DNA from: Gnetum montanum
Lineage: Eukaryota; Streptophyta; Gnetopsida; Gnetales; Gnetaceae
Assembly (NCBI GenBank): GCA_015680685.1
Contig: MNCI01006929.1
Span: forward strand, 127,533 to 153,903
Direction: 5' to 3'
Length of the DNA: 26,371 nt
Shown: positions 1-9,805 of the stretch, one piece after another
Layout of the letters: the number at the start of each line of letters is the position of its first letter
Numbering within the stretch: the stretch's first letter is position 1
Program-made: the position numbers and the translations under genes
Notes under the pieces: generated by a model
Databases searched by the model: none
What the model was told of the DNA's origin: nothing
The model's input: only the letters and a program-made list of their open reading frames with translations

Positions 1-660
1 TGGGATCTAAGTTCAGATAATCTTCCTTGGGCATATGTCCCAAGGGTTCTCCTGGTTTCATGTCATAGTCCATCTACGAGATGGCATAGTTGATCCCATT
101 GTGTGTAACCATGGTCCAGGAAACGATGTAACAATGCATAATATTGGTTCATGGTAGCATCCAAGGATTCATGAGTTCCCTACTTCCATCCTTGGATCTA
201 TTTTCGTAAGTTGGACACTCGGGAGTACATTTGATATTTATCATTAAACAGTTCTAGCATCGTACTCCACCTCCTAATGGTCTCCGATTCTAAGGAATGG
301 TACCAGCTTTCTACTTCTTTTATGAGTTTCCTTGGGAATAACTTTAAATTTTTCCACTCATTTTCAATGTTCTGCAAGGCATAGGCATCGTGAAATGCCT
401 ATAACTGGTTCTATGGATCAACATTGTATCCCCCCTGAAATCGTACGATATTATTCATGTCTAGTCTCTTGATCCGACTATCTTTTTGGTGCCTTATAGG
501 TATTCTAATGGCCTTCGTAATGTCTAACATGCTTCGGGTTATAGGTAGGGGTTTTTCATGGTCATTTCTCTCATGGCATCTGTGATGCCTACGTGGTTCC
601 CTACTTTTCCTTCTTCCATGTCATGATTCCCTAGAATGCCCTCATCCTCTCTCTCGACTC
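1..660 (-). pseudogene. Gypsy gag remnant (retrotransposon gag domain)
   Basis: One minus-strand frame from about 640 down to a stop at 198-200 reads like a plant Gypsy capsid. It has a basic stretch, then ITRSMLDITKAIRIP, then FQGGYNVDP near 440, a stretch with NEWKNLKLFP, and the hallmark WYHSLESETIRRW followed by F..KY. Past the stop the homology goes on (LLHRFLDHGYTQWDQL, then a DGL), matching the second half of Athila-type gag. At least three in-frame TAG codons lie inside, two of which look like CAG-to-TAG changes. The product would be the capsid of the element's virus-like particle; this copy cannot make it. The domain call rests on motif spacing seen by eye. Confidence 0.75.
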
Positions 661-1222
661 TCTTGTCGAGGTTTCTTATTTTGCTTACCCTTATCCTCAT
701 GGTGAGGTTCCTTATGAATGTGTCCTAATGTTGAAGGAGAGGGTGAATGTTGCAATGAAGAGGAAGAGGAAGGATAACCATCACCATGACGATGTTTCCT
801 ACCTTCCCTTCAGTGATCTTGACCCTGATTGTGATGACGATCAAAATGGTAGACCTTATCTTGTGTTTGTGTTCCCTCGTTGAACACTTGGTGTTCGTGG
901 GGATTAGAACCATGGTTTTGTATCATGGAGCAAAGGTTTTGATACGCCACATCATCACTATTGTTAGGAGGGGGACATCGTTTTGTGGAGAACCTATTGA
1001 GATAGGTTAACCACCTTTAATTTCTCTTATGATGGGTGAAGCATTATGGGGTTCTTTGCCCTTTAACGATGTGTGGTAACTCTCCTGCCACAAGTCCCTT
1101 TGATGTTGTGCTTCTATGGGATGGTAGTCCCTTGCATTGTAATCACATGCAATGTACTTAGCGTATAATTGTGACATGCCAGTTCATGCAAGGGCATGAA
1201 GGAGCATGTTGGGCATAGCTCT

Positions 1223-1254
1223 ATTTGGAGGCAACACTATGTTGCCCTCCAAAT
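1223..1254. other. strong hairpin in the Gypsy leader
   Basis: Two arms of 13-14 bases (1223-1235 and 1241-1254) pair with one bulged base around a 5-base loop; the core is GGAGGCAAC with GTTGCCCTCC. It sits between primer site and gag of the element, where LTR retrotransposon RNAs carry packaging or dimer signals. That function is inference only. Confidence 0.5.
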
Positions 1255-1566
1255 ATCTCCAACCTAGTTGTTCGTCTTGATGGAAGACAAAGGTAAAGTC
1301 AAGTATATATTCATCGTGATGAACATATACCACACTGAATTGTTGAGGAACTAGCATATTTTGGTAATGTACGTGATGCCGCCAACTGTCTCTAGTATTG
1401 GTCCTAGGTGGTGAAGTGCTTTTGTGTGGAGAAGAAGATATTTTAGTCTTGTTCGGTGTGTTGTTTATCGTTATGTTATTTTTCTCTTGATTAACCCTAA
1501 GGGTTCGTTTTAGCTCCCAATGATGTAAATGATTTCCTATGTTCTACGTAGCGCACAAACAACTAA

Positions 1567-1585
1567 GTCCCTGACAATGGCACCA
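1567..1585 (-). other. primer binding site, tRNA-Asp type, mutated
   Basis: The plus strand reads GTCCCTGACAATGGCACCA, ending one base before the LTR. It matches the 3' end of plant tRNA-Asp including CCA apart from four transitions, three of them CG-to-TG/CA or C-to-T type. Athila elements are known to prime from tRNA-Asp. One spacer base separates it from the LTR end, as in working elements. Confidence 0.8.
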
Positions 1586-1586
1586 A

Positions 1587-2386
1587 TGATGAGTGGTGAG
1601 GTACCCCTACACTCAACCATACAAATACAAGTGTTACATGCGTGATCCGGTCGAACTCCAAGGACTAAGTGCTTATGCGCCTTATGGAATACTTAAGGTT
1701 AATTAATCGTTGTCTTCCAAGACTTACTTGTATTGTCATGGTTGTATGGTTAAGTAAGTCTAAGGTATATGATTTTTATAACTTTTATCTTTTCATCACC
1801 TATGCTAAGAGAGGAAAGGGTGAAGAGACTAAGTAGCTAACTTTTACTAACTAAGCTTTAATCATCCTAGCACAGTATCCATTCCCACTTACCGTACACA
1901 CCCTAAACTAGTGCAATGCTACTGGGATTACCAAACGCTATTCATTACTGGGTTACCAAGCGTAGCACACGTGCTTGAAGCGGTCATACTAAATGCACTT
2001 AACTAGGAGTTGAGGGTTGAGAGAGATTAATTATCTAAGAAATAATTTAAGTATTTAACATTAATTAAATCCTAATTAGCTTAGTCCATGCACTACAAGG
2101 TTTATCAGAAAATTCGTCTTTATTTTCGTACACAAATGTGTGCTCAGGTACAATTTGCTCAAATAAAGATTCATTCACTTTGAGACTCCTACTATGGGCA
2201 AATGGAAATTATTCTATCTCTAGAATGGTAAAAATGCTAGAGTTTAGCTAAGGGTCTAGATCTAGATGAGGAAAAAAGGGAAAGCCACCTTTTATTTATA
2301 GAACTAGCGATGGGCTGCGATATCGCGTACACGATATCATAGGTGTCGACGCGATATTGTGGCCCATGCGATATTGCGTCCCATCA
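1587..2386 (-). repeat. Gypsy LTR, copy A (5' LTR)
   Basis: 800 bp bounded on the plus strand by TGATGAG and CCCATCA. A TATA box (TATAAATA on the minus strand) lies at 2291-2300, upstream of the transcribed R/U5 part. The U3 part (2300-2386) is rich in GCGATAT-like words. The same LTR recurs at 10529-11559 (opposite strand) and 25703-26371. The edge at 1587 is set by the adjoining primer site; the edge at 2386 by the terminal inverted repeat and is less sure. Confidence 0.82.
2291..2300 (-). promoter_or_regulatory. TATA box of Gypsy LTR copy A
   Basis: TTTATTTATA on the plus strand gives TATAAATAAA on the minus strand. The other two LTR copies hold the same box at the same relative place (10775-10782 and 26346-26353), which supports it as the element's own promoter. 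Confidence 0.6.
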
Positions 2387-3083
2387 AGTTTCATAACAAT
2401 AGTAATGCATTGTTCATTTCTTTTCATAACATAATGTAAAAAATAAAAAGGCTAACATCAAGAAAAGTTGCTTGTGTAAATAATTTACCTTGAAAAATAC
2501 TTAAATGGATAGGGCCATTAGTATATAATGTTATCTTAAAGAAACTGAATTTGGTTGTACAAGTTGAGTTGGAAAAATAATGGTGTATACTCTTTAAGAA
2601 GTAAGATAAAAAAGATCTAAATAATTATCAATAGGTTGCAATAGGTAATATTTTTGTCAAGATTCTAGAACCTATGCTTGGAATATTAGTTGAAGAAAAT
2701 CAAATATATGCAGTTTCTCAAGGAAGCAACATTCTATTATAGATCATCTCATCACTTTAAAATCTTATTGATAAAGCAAAACATCTATGTAAGGAAACAT
2801 TTTTTGCTTCGTTTATTTCTCTAAAGCTTCTGATTTGATCATTCAAAACAATTATGGAGGGGCTTGGAAAATTTAGAAGTTCCTACAACACTATTAGTTG
2901 CTAACTAACAAAATTACAAAGAGGTATGCATTTAGGTTACAAATGATGAAAAAAATATTTTATTTAGTAGTTTTTTGGTATTAAATAAGGATGTCCTCTT
3001 TATCTTATTTGGGTTTTTTATTAATGGACTTGAAAAGTGGATGCATAAAATACCAGCTCAATTTATAATTACAATTGAAAATA
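2387..3083 (+). pseudogene. non-LTR LINE reverse transcriptase remnant, first part
   Basis: From about 2565 the plus strand shows, with frame shifts and stops, the ordered motifs of a LINE reverse transcriptase. W.ILFKK..KKDLNNYQ comes just before IGNIFVKILEPMLGILVEEN (2641-2700), then RKQHSIIDHLITLK, CFVYFSKASDLI (motif A, where the catalytic Asp is now Tyr), a degraded IRMSSLSYLGFFINGLEKW near 2990-3045. The reading is then interrupted by the Copia element at 3084 and resumes at 7532. 2387-2564 is probably more of the same element but I see no clear motif there. Changed frames and lost catalytic residues show it is inactive. Family within the LINEs is not assigned. Confidence 0.72.
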
Positions 3084-3598
3084 TTTTAGTTTTAGAACAA
3101 TCCCACTAGATATGATTAGAAGATTGTTTTAGAGATTAGAAACATCAACATAATAGAAAATGAAGCAAGATACCAAGACTTGCCTAGTTCAAATTATTGC
3201 CTACATCCATGGGCAAAGGAGAAGCTTTCAATTCTTCTACAAAATGTAAAGACAATTACACAAGGAGAATCCTCATCCACAAATTTCTTGTAGCTCATAA
3301 CCACAGTCAACTCACACTTATCTCACTAACCTTTATGGCTTCCTTACTTGCTTCTTTTTCTTTCTAACTTTCTTGTTACAAACAAGGGCCTTAAGCCCTT
3401 TATATAGAAGTGTCATGGAAACTATAAAGAGCCATGAAGCCATGGGGGCTATTGGTGGATTTACCAAACTATGGATACAAAACGTATGCTAATAAAAAGT
3501 GCCTCATAAACCATGAATTAAAACAATATGCATATACAATGTGTCATATAAACCATTGCTGCAAACAAGAGGCCACGAAAGTCAAGACACACCTAGCA
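3084..3598 (-). repeat. Copia 3' LTR
   Basis: 515 bp, aligned throughout with 7021-7531. On the plus strand it ends in CTAGCA; the other end, TTTTAG, is a mutated form of the expected TGCTAG. A TATA box (minus-strand CTATATAAAG) lies at 3399-3409 beside a near-palindrome, GGGCCTTAAGCCC. A 113-bp sample beside the left edge differs from the other LTR at about 13 places, so the insertion is old. The small open frame 3434-3649 lies across the LTR edge and is not a gene. Confidence 0.9.
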
Positions 3599-3600
3599 AA

Positions 3601-3612
3601 GCTCCACCTTGG
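3601..3612 (-). other. Copia polypurine tract
   Basis: The minus strand reads CCAAGGTGGAGC immediately before the 3' LTR. AAGGTGGAG is the common plus-strand primer of plant Copia elements and fixes the LTR edge. Confidence 0.75.
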
Positions 3613-3739
3613 CTTGAATTATAGCAAAGTACCTTACAATACAAAATAGTAGATAGAACTCCACCTTTTCCAAATAAGCATAAAAAAGTACATATCAAAT
3701 GTTGCAAAGACCAATTAACTCCAACTAATGCTTGAACTT

Positions 3740-4520
3740 GGTTACAGTAAGAGGCTTAGTCATCATGTCGACTAGATTATTTGTAGTATTAATTTTCTCA
3801 TGATAATATTACCTTCATAAATAACATCACGAAAAAAATGGTACCTAACATTAATGTGCTTCATCCTCTCATGGAACATCTAATCTTTAGTCAAGTGAAT
3901 AACACTTTGGCTATCACAATAGGTGATAGTTGCCTATGGATTAGAACTAATTTCACCAACTAAATCTCTAAATCAATTATCTTCTTTAATGGCTTCTACA
4001 ACTACCATATATTCTGCCTCTGAAGTAGAGAGTGCAATTGTAGCTTCAATGTTGCTTTCCAACTAACTATACAACTACCAAGAGAAAATACATATGCAAT
4101 AAGTGACCTCCTTCTATCAAGATCACTTGCATAGTCTAAATCAATAAGACCAATCACATTATTCCTACTTCACCAAAACTCTAAAAAAGCATTAGAAATA
4201 CCCTAAAAATATCTCAAAATCCATTTTACTACATGTTCATGCTTCTTACCAAGATTAGACATATACTCAATATCAAATTCTGATTTTGGTGACAAAGCAG
4301 TAAAAAGCCTAGAATGAGTAGCAAGAGGAGAAAATATATCATTGAAGTCAACTCCTTGAACTTGGCTATAGCCTTTATGCACAAACGATTCCTTATACCT
4401 AGCATTATTAGCTGTTGGGGTTCCTTTCTTCTTCTTAAAGATCCATTTATAATCTAAAATTTTCTATCCTTTGGGATCATTTCACTAGCTTTCAAGTGTG
4501 ATTCTTGTGAAGAGACTCAA
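3740..4520 (-). pseudogene. Copia reverse transcriptase (core deleted) and RNase H remnant
   Basis: The minus strand from about 4460 reads YKWIFKKKKGTPTANNARYK, then KGYSQVQGVDFNDIFSPLATHSRLF (broken here only for length) at 4390-4300. It then jumps to LSPKSEFDIEYMSN and LGKKHEHVVKWILRYF (4290-4200), motifs that in an intact Copia lie well beyond the YVDD catalytic box. The palm with YVDD is absent. RNase H follows: IDLDYASDLDRRRS near 4130, a degraded EAEYM. near 4010, and YCDSQSVIHLTKD near 3900, several in shifted frames. The protein would copy the element RNA into DNA; this copy cannot. Confidence 0.85.
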
Positions 4521-5660
4521 CTTCATCTTACATAACAATTAACCATTTAGCATAATTATTATAAAAAATAGCTTTAGAATAGGTGGAAGGCTCACCATCA
4601 CAATTTGTTTCTTGTGCCACTACTAAAACATCTACAACCAGATCTAAATCAACATATCAATGTGGATGTTTTATTTCTCTTATTACTCTATATTGGGCTA
4701 TGTAATATGGCTTATCTTGCACTACATCTACTTCAATGGAACTTGGTAACTAAACTATGCTAGGTTGAGAAGTATTTTGTGAAGTAGAGGCTCTCTCAAT
4801 TTCCAACTCTACCTTTTCAATTGAACTCTTTTCACTTGTATCAAAAGAAATAAAGGCCTCTTTCCTTGGATGAAGGATGAAAGACTCATCATATATAACA
4901 TCTCTACTAACTATAACCCCCCCCGACTTAGCAACAAGGCACCATAATCTATATTCGTTAATATTAGATGCTAACCAAGAATAATGCACTTCTTAGGTCT
5001 AGGTTCTAATTTACCATCATTCACATGTGCTTATGTAGGACACCCCAAATATGTGCAAATTAAAATAGCTAGCAAGTTTACCACACCATACATCATCTAA
5101 AATCTTAAGATCAATAGATGCATTTGGAGAGCGATTCACTAAACAACTACTTGTTGAAAGTTCCTTTGCCCAAAAATTCTTGGATAGGCTAGGATTAGAA
5201 AGCATGCAATGAGTTCTCTCCAAAAGAGCTCTATTCATGCACTCAGCCATGTCATTTTGTTGTGGAGTCCTAGTGATTGTGTAATGTCATACAATCCATG
5301 TATGCTTACAAAATTCATTAAACTCACTACCACAAAATTCCAGGCCATTATGAGCTCCAAGACACTTAATCCTTTCACTAGTTTGATTTTCAACTAAGGC
5401 TTTTCATTATTTAAAGGTGATAAACACATCACCCTTTTATTTTAATATATACACCTAAACCTTCCTACAGTAATCATCAATGAAGGTAATCATGTAACGA
5501 GCTCTTCCTTTTGAAGCAGTTGGTGTAGGTCCCCAAAGATCTAAATGAATATAATGCAAAATATCTTTTTTTTTATGAGAATTTTTAAGTAGCCTAACTC
5601 TCTTTTGTTTGCCAAAAACACAATGCTCATAGAAGTCCAATTTTGATGTACTTTATCCAC
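4521..5660 (-). pseudogene. Copia integrase remnant
   Basis: Reading leftward from 5640: CVFGKQKRVR of the pre-integrase zinc region, HLDLWGPTP and MITFIDDYCRKV (first catalytic Asp of the core), then at 5385-5330 an altered second catalytic site where the usual SDNG reads AHNG, so Asp is replaced by His. TPQQND MAECMNRALLER follows with the catalytic Glu kept (5260-5210), then LSKNFWAKELSTSSCLVNRS (5185-5125), a degraded VFG stretch, and EYRLW...IVSRDVIYDES (4950-4880) of the C-terminal part. Stops and frame shifts break it. Integrase would insert the cDNA into the host chromosome. Confidence 0.88.
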
Positions 5661-5869
5661 AATGGAGACCCCTGTTACTTAGTAGTGTCAAATCCTTCTT
5701 GCTCATATGTCCTAATCTCATATGCCATAAGTTAGTGACATCAAAATCTGACAAGGAAGATGTGGAAACTCCAACTAAGCCTGTAACAAAAGAATTTTCC
5801 AACACATACAATCATCCTAACTTTTTAGCTTTCATTACAACTAAGGCACATTTCGTAACTTTCAAAACT

Positions 5870-6160
5870 CCACCTCCACCTATATAGTTATATCCATTAA
5901 CATCAAGAGCACTCAAGGAGATCAAGTTCCTTTTTAAATTAGGAACATGACAAACATCTAACAATGTTCAAACTATACCATCATGCATTTTCACATATCT
6001 TGATCCAATACTAGCTATCTGGCAAGATTGATTTTTCCCCATCAACACAACTGATTGATATATTGAAAAACATCTTTTGTTTGGACATATATGGAAAGAA
6101 CAAGTAGTATACAAAATCCACTCATGCTAAGGTGTGGAGATATATTCAATAACTAATAGA
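5870..6160 (-). pseudogene. Copia protease remnant
   Basis: The minus strand reads WILYTTCSFHICPNKRCFS near 6120-6060. The same place in an active Copia protease holds the catalytic Asp-Ser-Gly, here Tyr-Thr-Thr, so the aspartic protease is dead. Further on are VLMGKN, KMHDGIV and LLDVCHVPNLKRNLISLSAL (to about 5905), the usual run between protease and integrase. A degraded zinc-knuckle zone lies to the right at 6230-6330. Confidence 0.8.
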
Positions 6161-6336
6161 ACATCATTCTTAGGTTCATTTCTATAATATTGGCTTTAGA
6201 AAATTTTTCATTTCCCTTATGATCCTTTTTCTCACTTTTATTTTTTAGTTTAAAACAATTAGTCTCAATTTGTGCTTTTCTCTTAAAGTAATTTCAAGTC
6301 ATATTTATATATTTAGATTTTGATCAAAACCTTGAT

Positions 6337-6852
6337 TTAAACAGACTCCCTCTTAATAGACCGACCTCTAATAATCAAGCCTTGTACTTGACTCTCACTG
6401 ACATTATGGTTGAGCTCTTTGTCAATAAGATCTTTTGAAAACAAAGCTTCTTTAACATCCTTCACACAAATGGTATTCATAACATAAATCATAGTTTCTC
6501 TAAATTGCTTATATGAAGGAGGTAATGACCATAACAACATAAGAGCTTTATCTTCATTATCAAATGTAATGTCCATATTTTCCAAGTCCATAATAACAAA
6601 AGAAAGTTCATCAACATGAGTTTTAATGTACGTAACTTCTCAAATATGAAGCATTTACAGGTGATCTTTCAAAACCAATTTTCTGGTGAGGCTCTTTGTC
6701 ATATATAAAGATTCTAATTTGAGCCACAATGATATCATTGTTTTTTTATGGATAAAATTTTGTAAAAATTCATTGGACAAGTACAAGTGAATGATTGAAA
6801 GTGCTTTCTGATCCATCTTCTCTTTTTCTTCTTCAATCATGAAGTTAGGCAT
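6337..6852 (-). pseudogene. Copia gag remnant (UBN2-like)
   Basis: Two open stretches in different frames, 6655-6852 and 6337-6591, together give a Copia gag: an acidic start, then ISLWLKLESLYMTKSL (the W..LE..Y core), and after a break MLLWSLPPSYKQFRETM, a hallmark of Copia capsids. The break between them is about 60 bases with stops. It would form the virus-like particle. Confidence 0.82.
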
Positions 6853-7006
6853 TTTTTCTTTTTTTTAACAAAGCTTTCTATAATCCATTTTGGGTTAGGA
6901 TAGCTTTCATCTTGACTTACCACATAACAAAACTAACATTGCAATCAAAATTTTCAATATCAAACTTTGTCATCATACTGAAATCTCAAAAACGAGAAGC
7001 AAGAAA

Positions 7007-7018
7007 ACTTTAATACCA
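7007..7018 (-). other. Copia primer binding site, initiator tRNA-Met type
   Basis: The minus strand reads TGGTATTAAAGT directly inside the 5' LTR. It differs from the usual TGGTATCAGAGC at three bases, all C-to-T or G-to-A. Two bases separate it from the LTR edge at 7021. Confidence 0.8.
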
Positions 7019-7020
7019 CT

Positions 7021-7531
7021 TGCTAGTTTTAAAGAAATTCCACAAGATAGAATTAGAGGATCATTTTAGAGATTAGAAACATCAACTTAATAGGAAATGA
7101 AGCAAGATACTAAGACTCACATGGTTCAACTTATAGCTGACATCCATGGGCAAAGGTGAAACTTTCAATTCTTCTACAAAATGGAGAGACAATTACAAGA
7201 GGAGAATCCTAACCCAAAAATTTCTTGTAGCTCACAACCACACTCAACTCACACTTCTCTCACTAGCCTTTATAGCTTCCTTGCTTCTTTTGCTTTCTAA
7301 CTTTCTTATTACAAACAAGGGCCTTAAGCCCTTTATATAGAAGTGTCATGGACAATAGAAAGACCCATGAAGCCATGGGGGCTATTGTTGGATTTACCAA
7401 ACTATGGATATAAACAATATGCTCATACAAGGTGCCTCATAATCCATGGATAAAAATAATATGCATATACAATATGTCATACTAACCATGGATGCAAACA
7501 AGAGACAACAAAAGGAAGCCATAACCTAACA
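7021..7531 (-). repeat. Copia 5' LTR
   Basis: 511 bp from TGCTAG to CTAACA on the plus strand, a near-perfect terminal inverted repeat. TATA box on the minus strand at 7331-7341 (CTATATAAAG). The open frame at 7146-7340 is LTR sequence, not a gene. Confidence 0.9.
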
Positions 7532-7720
7532 ACATAATCATGTTAGACTCTTACTCTATGTTATTAATGTTCTCTTTATTTCAAATTCAATGGAAAGATT
7601 ACAATAAATACTTAAAACTCTTATTGACTTTTATCAATATTATCAACATTCATGAATGAAAATTAATATCCAAAAACCTAAAATAATCATTTATGGCACA
7701 CATAATAATGCATGATGCAA
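7532..7720 (+). pseudogene. LINE reverse transcriptase remnant, second part (beyond the Copia insert)
   Basis: The plus strand resumes the LINE interrupted at 3083. LYVINVLFISNSMERLQ (7554-7605) stands where a LINE has its YADD catalytic box: both Asp codons are changed, giving YVIN. ILKTLIDFY and, after a stop, MKINIQKPKIIIYG (7655-7695) continue the family pattern of the segment after the box. No clear motif is seen beyond about 7720. Order and strand agree with 2565-3083, so both parts are one element. Confidence 0.7.
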
Positions 7721-8376
7721 TCTATCACTTTTATTTCAGTGTACAATAGTCTTGTATTTTAATGTCTTTAGATGAACTAGGGGAGGTGTTAGGAAAGTAG
7801 CCATGTGGGTTTGCTACTACATGAATTGTTATCTCTTGCTAATTTTTTTGCACTTGCTATCAGCTATTACAACAATATGAGCAAAGTTATAAAGTCACAT
7901 GTGAACAAGATCTACCATTCTTGACCCTAAATTTGTGCATGTCCATAACTAGTGAGCTCTAGAGAAAGATAAGAATGTAACATTGTCACCAGCCTTTCAT
8001 TCATGGGATTGTTGTCTCAGCCAAAGAAAACTCTAATATTAAAATTTCACTCTCCCTTCTGTTTTAATTCATTTCTATTATTGGCATTCATTTTTCTTTG
8101 GGTTTCATCAATAGCTGATATATTAATCCATAATCCCCTTCCAAATGAATCTTTTGAAATTGAACCTATCCAAGATCAGAAATCCTATAGCATCTTTAGC
8201 TCATTCCATAATGTTTTATATATATTAATATCTGATTGAACTTATCTAAATACAAACAAAGCATTTGCAAGCCCATGTTGTAGTTGTTGTGGCCAACCTC
8301 ACCCATGCTATTACATGTGGCCATGATCAACAAAACTATCCTATAAAATCATATACTATTTCACCAAGTAATTTTA
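7721..8376. other. AT-rich stretch without a recognised gene; one small open frame
   Basis: This may include the untranslated or more decayed tail of the LINE. It holds an open frame at 8003-8239 (+), 78 codons, with a hydrophobic stretch (FLLLAFIFLWVSSIA) after a short basic start, then a polar part. It could be a membrane-anchored peptide or a first exon, but no known family is recognised and AT-rich DNA gives such frames by chance. Confidence 0.3.
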
Positions 8377-8474
8377 ACATGCAAGAAGGTGGACCGATGT
8401 GCAGGAAGGTGAATTGACATGCAGGGGGTGAACCGACATGCCAAAAGGTGGACTAACCTACGGGGTGGTGAAAC
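8377..8474. repeat. minisatellite, about 5 units of 19-20 bp
   Basis: Units start at 8377, 8397, 8417, 8436 and 8456. The shared pattern is ACATGC followed by an AG-rich part and GGTGGACC or GGTGAACC. Units differ at several places, so it is not freshly expanded. Confidence 0.7.
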
Positions 8475-8740
8475 ATCACTTGCAAATAGCTATATTGTAA
8501 AGGATTGTAGAAAAAGAATAGACTAGTTTCTTAGGGGGAAGGGGAGCGAGGGCCTCCTTAACAGATCAGGCTCTCTTACTGAACAGCTATGTCTCTCTCC
8601 ATTGAAGTTCACGCAGATGAGCAAGGGGATCTCCAAGGGTTGAGAAACCAATGGATGACAGTTTTTTTTCTCTCTCTCTACTCTTTTTCTCTTGGGATGA
8701 TAATGACAAAGTTGATGTGTGCAGATGGAAAGTAGGGTAG
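8475..8740. other. CT-rich flank of the unassigned repeat
   Basis: Contains a pyrimidine run at 8660-8692 and no recognised gene. It may be the upstream part of the repeat copy that follows, since a similar CT-rich zone precedes the copy at 9590. Confidence 0.35.
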
Positions 8741-9497
8741 GTGGGTTCTACATTATTGTTTCTTTATTCTTGGTAATGAACCAATGATAGTTAGTAATGG
8801 TATAGCTATGTGGACATTGATCAATAATTTTAGTAGGAAACCAAGAGGCAGCAATTTTCTTTTTCATTTTTGTGGTAGACCCATGATAGCAACAAATGTT
8901 GGACTAGAGAGAGCAACGTGTCTACTGACATGTGATAGTGGGATTTGGTGGCTCATTCTCTCTGTCTCTCTCTCTCTCTTTCTCTCTCTCTACTATGGTG
9001 TTGTAGTAGTTGATAGTAGCAATTGCATGTGCGGGTTCTATAGTTTTGTTTTATTTTTGGCGAGTAGTGCATCTGTGGTAGGATTCTCCAAAAAGGGATA
9101 AATTTCTCTGTCTCATGCTATCGATGGGCCATGTTATGTCTATGCATTAGAGATACGTTAGTCGGCCCCTTAATCTAGCCTCTTCTCTCTGTCTCCCTCC
9201 TCTAGTGGCTATAGGTAGTATTGGTTGCAGCAACATCTGCAATGGATCAATGGTGAACAATGACAATAGTTGGGAAGCAAAGAAAATTTATTTTGATTAC
9301 CTTTTGTATTCTTGAATTTGAGACATTCATTCTAATTAAAATTTCCTCTTTTTTTTAATTTTCAAAATGTCATATAACTCTCTCTAGCTAAAACTATTCC
9401 TAGGTTTCCATACCCATACGGGAGGTACCCTAGGCAATTGTCTTCTCAAATGAGTTTTTTACTAGGTGTTGGTGCAACCAAAATTTATGCATCAACA
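8741..9497 (+). repeat. unassigned LTR-like repeat, copy 1
   Basis: 757 bp that align end to end with 9590-10389, starting at GTGGGTTCTAC and ending at GCATCAACA. Shared landmarks: AGTAGGAAACCAAGAGGCAG, a CT-rich block, ATTTATTTTGATTACCTTTT, and the final ACCAAAATTTATGCATCAAC. The end in CATCAACA would fit an LTR with TGTTGATG termini, which the inverted copy at 15016 shows. I see no coding motif, primer site or polypurine tract, so the class stays open. The open frame at 8784-9101 lies in the repeat and is not conserved as a protein in copy 2. Confidence 0.75.
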
Positions 9498-9589
9498 CCT
9501 TTTTAGCTCTAGAAGGAGGGCCTTTCTCCCACCTTTTGTTTATCAACTCTTTTTGCACAGCTAATTCATGCAAACGACAAGTGCAACAA

Positions 9590-9805
9590 GTGGGTTCTAC
9601 AATCCTATTTCTTGTTCTTGGAAATGGACCAACAATAATCAACAGTGGTAGAGTTGTGTGGATGATAGTCAACAATCTCAGTAGGAAACCAAGAGGCAGT
9701 GGTTTTCTTTTCCATTTTCATGGTATACCCATGATGGCAACAAACATAGGACTAGAGACAACAATGCATCTACGAGCACATGACAGCAGGATCTAGTGGC
9801 TCTCA

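Larger units (their letters stand above)
1..2386 (-). mobile_element. Athila-like Ty3/Gypsy LTR retrotransposon, 5' part, decayed, cut by window start
   Basis: Read on the minus strand, the element begins with an LTR (1587-2386), followed by a tRNA-Asp-like primer binding site (1567-1585), a non-coding leader of about 0.9 kb and a gag remnant that runs off the window at base 1. The order LTR, primer site, leader, gag is that of a 5' end, so protease, polymerase and the second LTR should lie to the left, outside the window. Primer type and gag pattern both suit the Athila/Tat branch of plant Gypsy elements. In-frame stops in gag and a mutated primer site show that it is dead. The element's right end abuts a LINE fragment, into which it may have inserted; the left target duplication cannot be seen. 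Confidence 0.85.
3084..7531 (-). mobile_element. Ty1/Copia retrotransposon, full length but inactive and internally deleted
   Basis: 4448 bp from LTR to LTR, transcribed right to left. Ends: 3' LTR 3084-3598, 5' LTR 7021-7531, primer site 7007-7018, polypurine tract about 3601-3612. Domains in Copia order from right to left: gag, protease, integrase, reverse transcriptase, RNase H. The internal part is only 3.4 kb, short for a Copia polyprotein, because the reverse transcriptase core is missing. Flanking bases AAATA (3079-3083) and ACATA (7532-7536) agree in four of five, consistent with a decayed target duplication. The insertion splits a LINE whose reading resumes on the far side, an independent proof of the borders. 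Confidence 0.92.

Noticed and set aside
725-1010. Overlapping open frames on both strands (725-913 minus, 786-1010 plus)
   Set aside because: They lie in the leader of the Gypsy element, have no gag-like pattern and are low in complexity; the gag frame is another one.
8784-9101. 105-codon open frame
   Set aside because: Lies in the unassigned repeat and is not conserved as protein in the sister copy at 9590.
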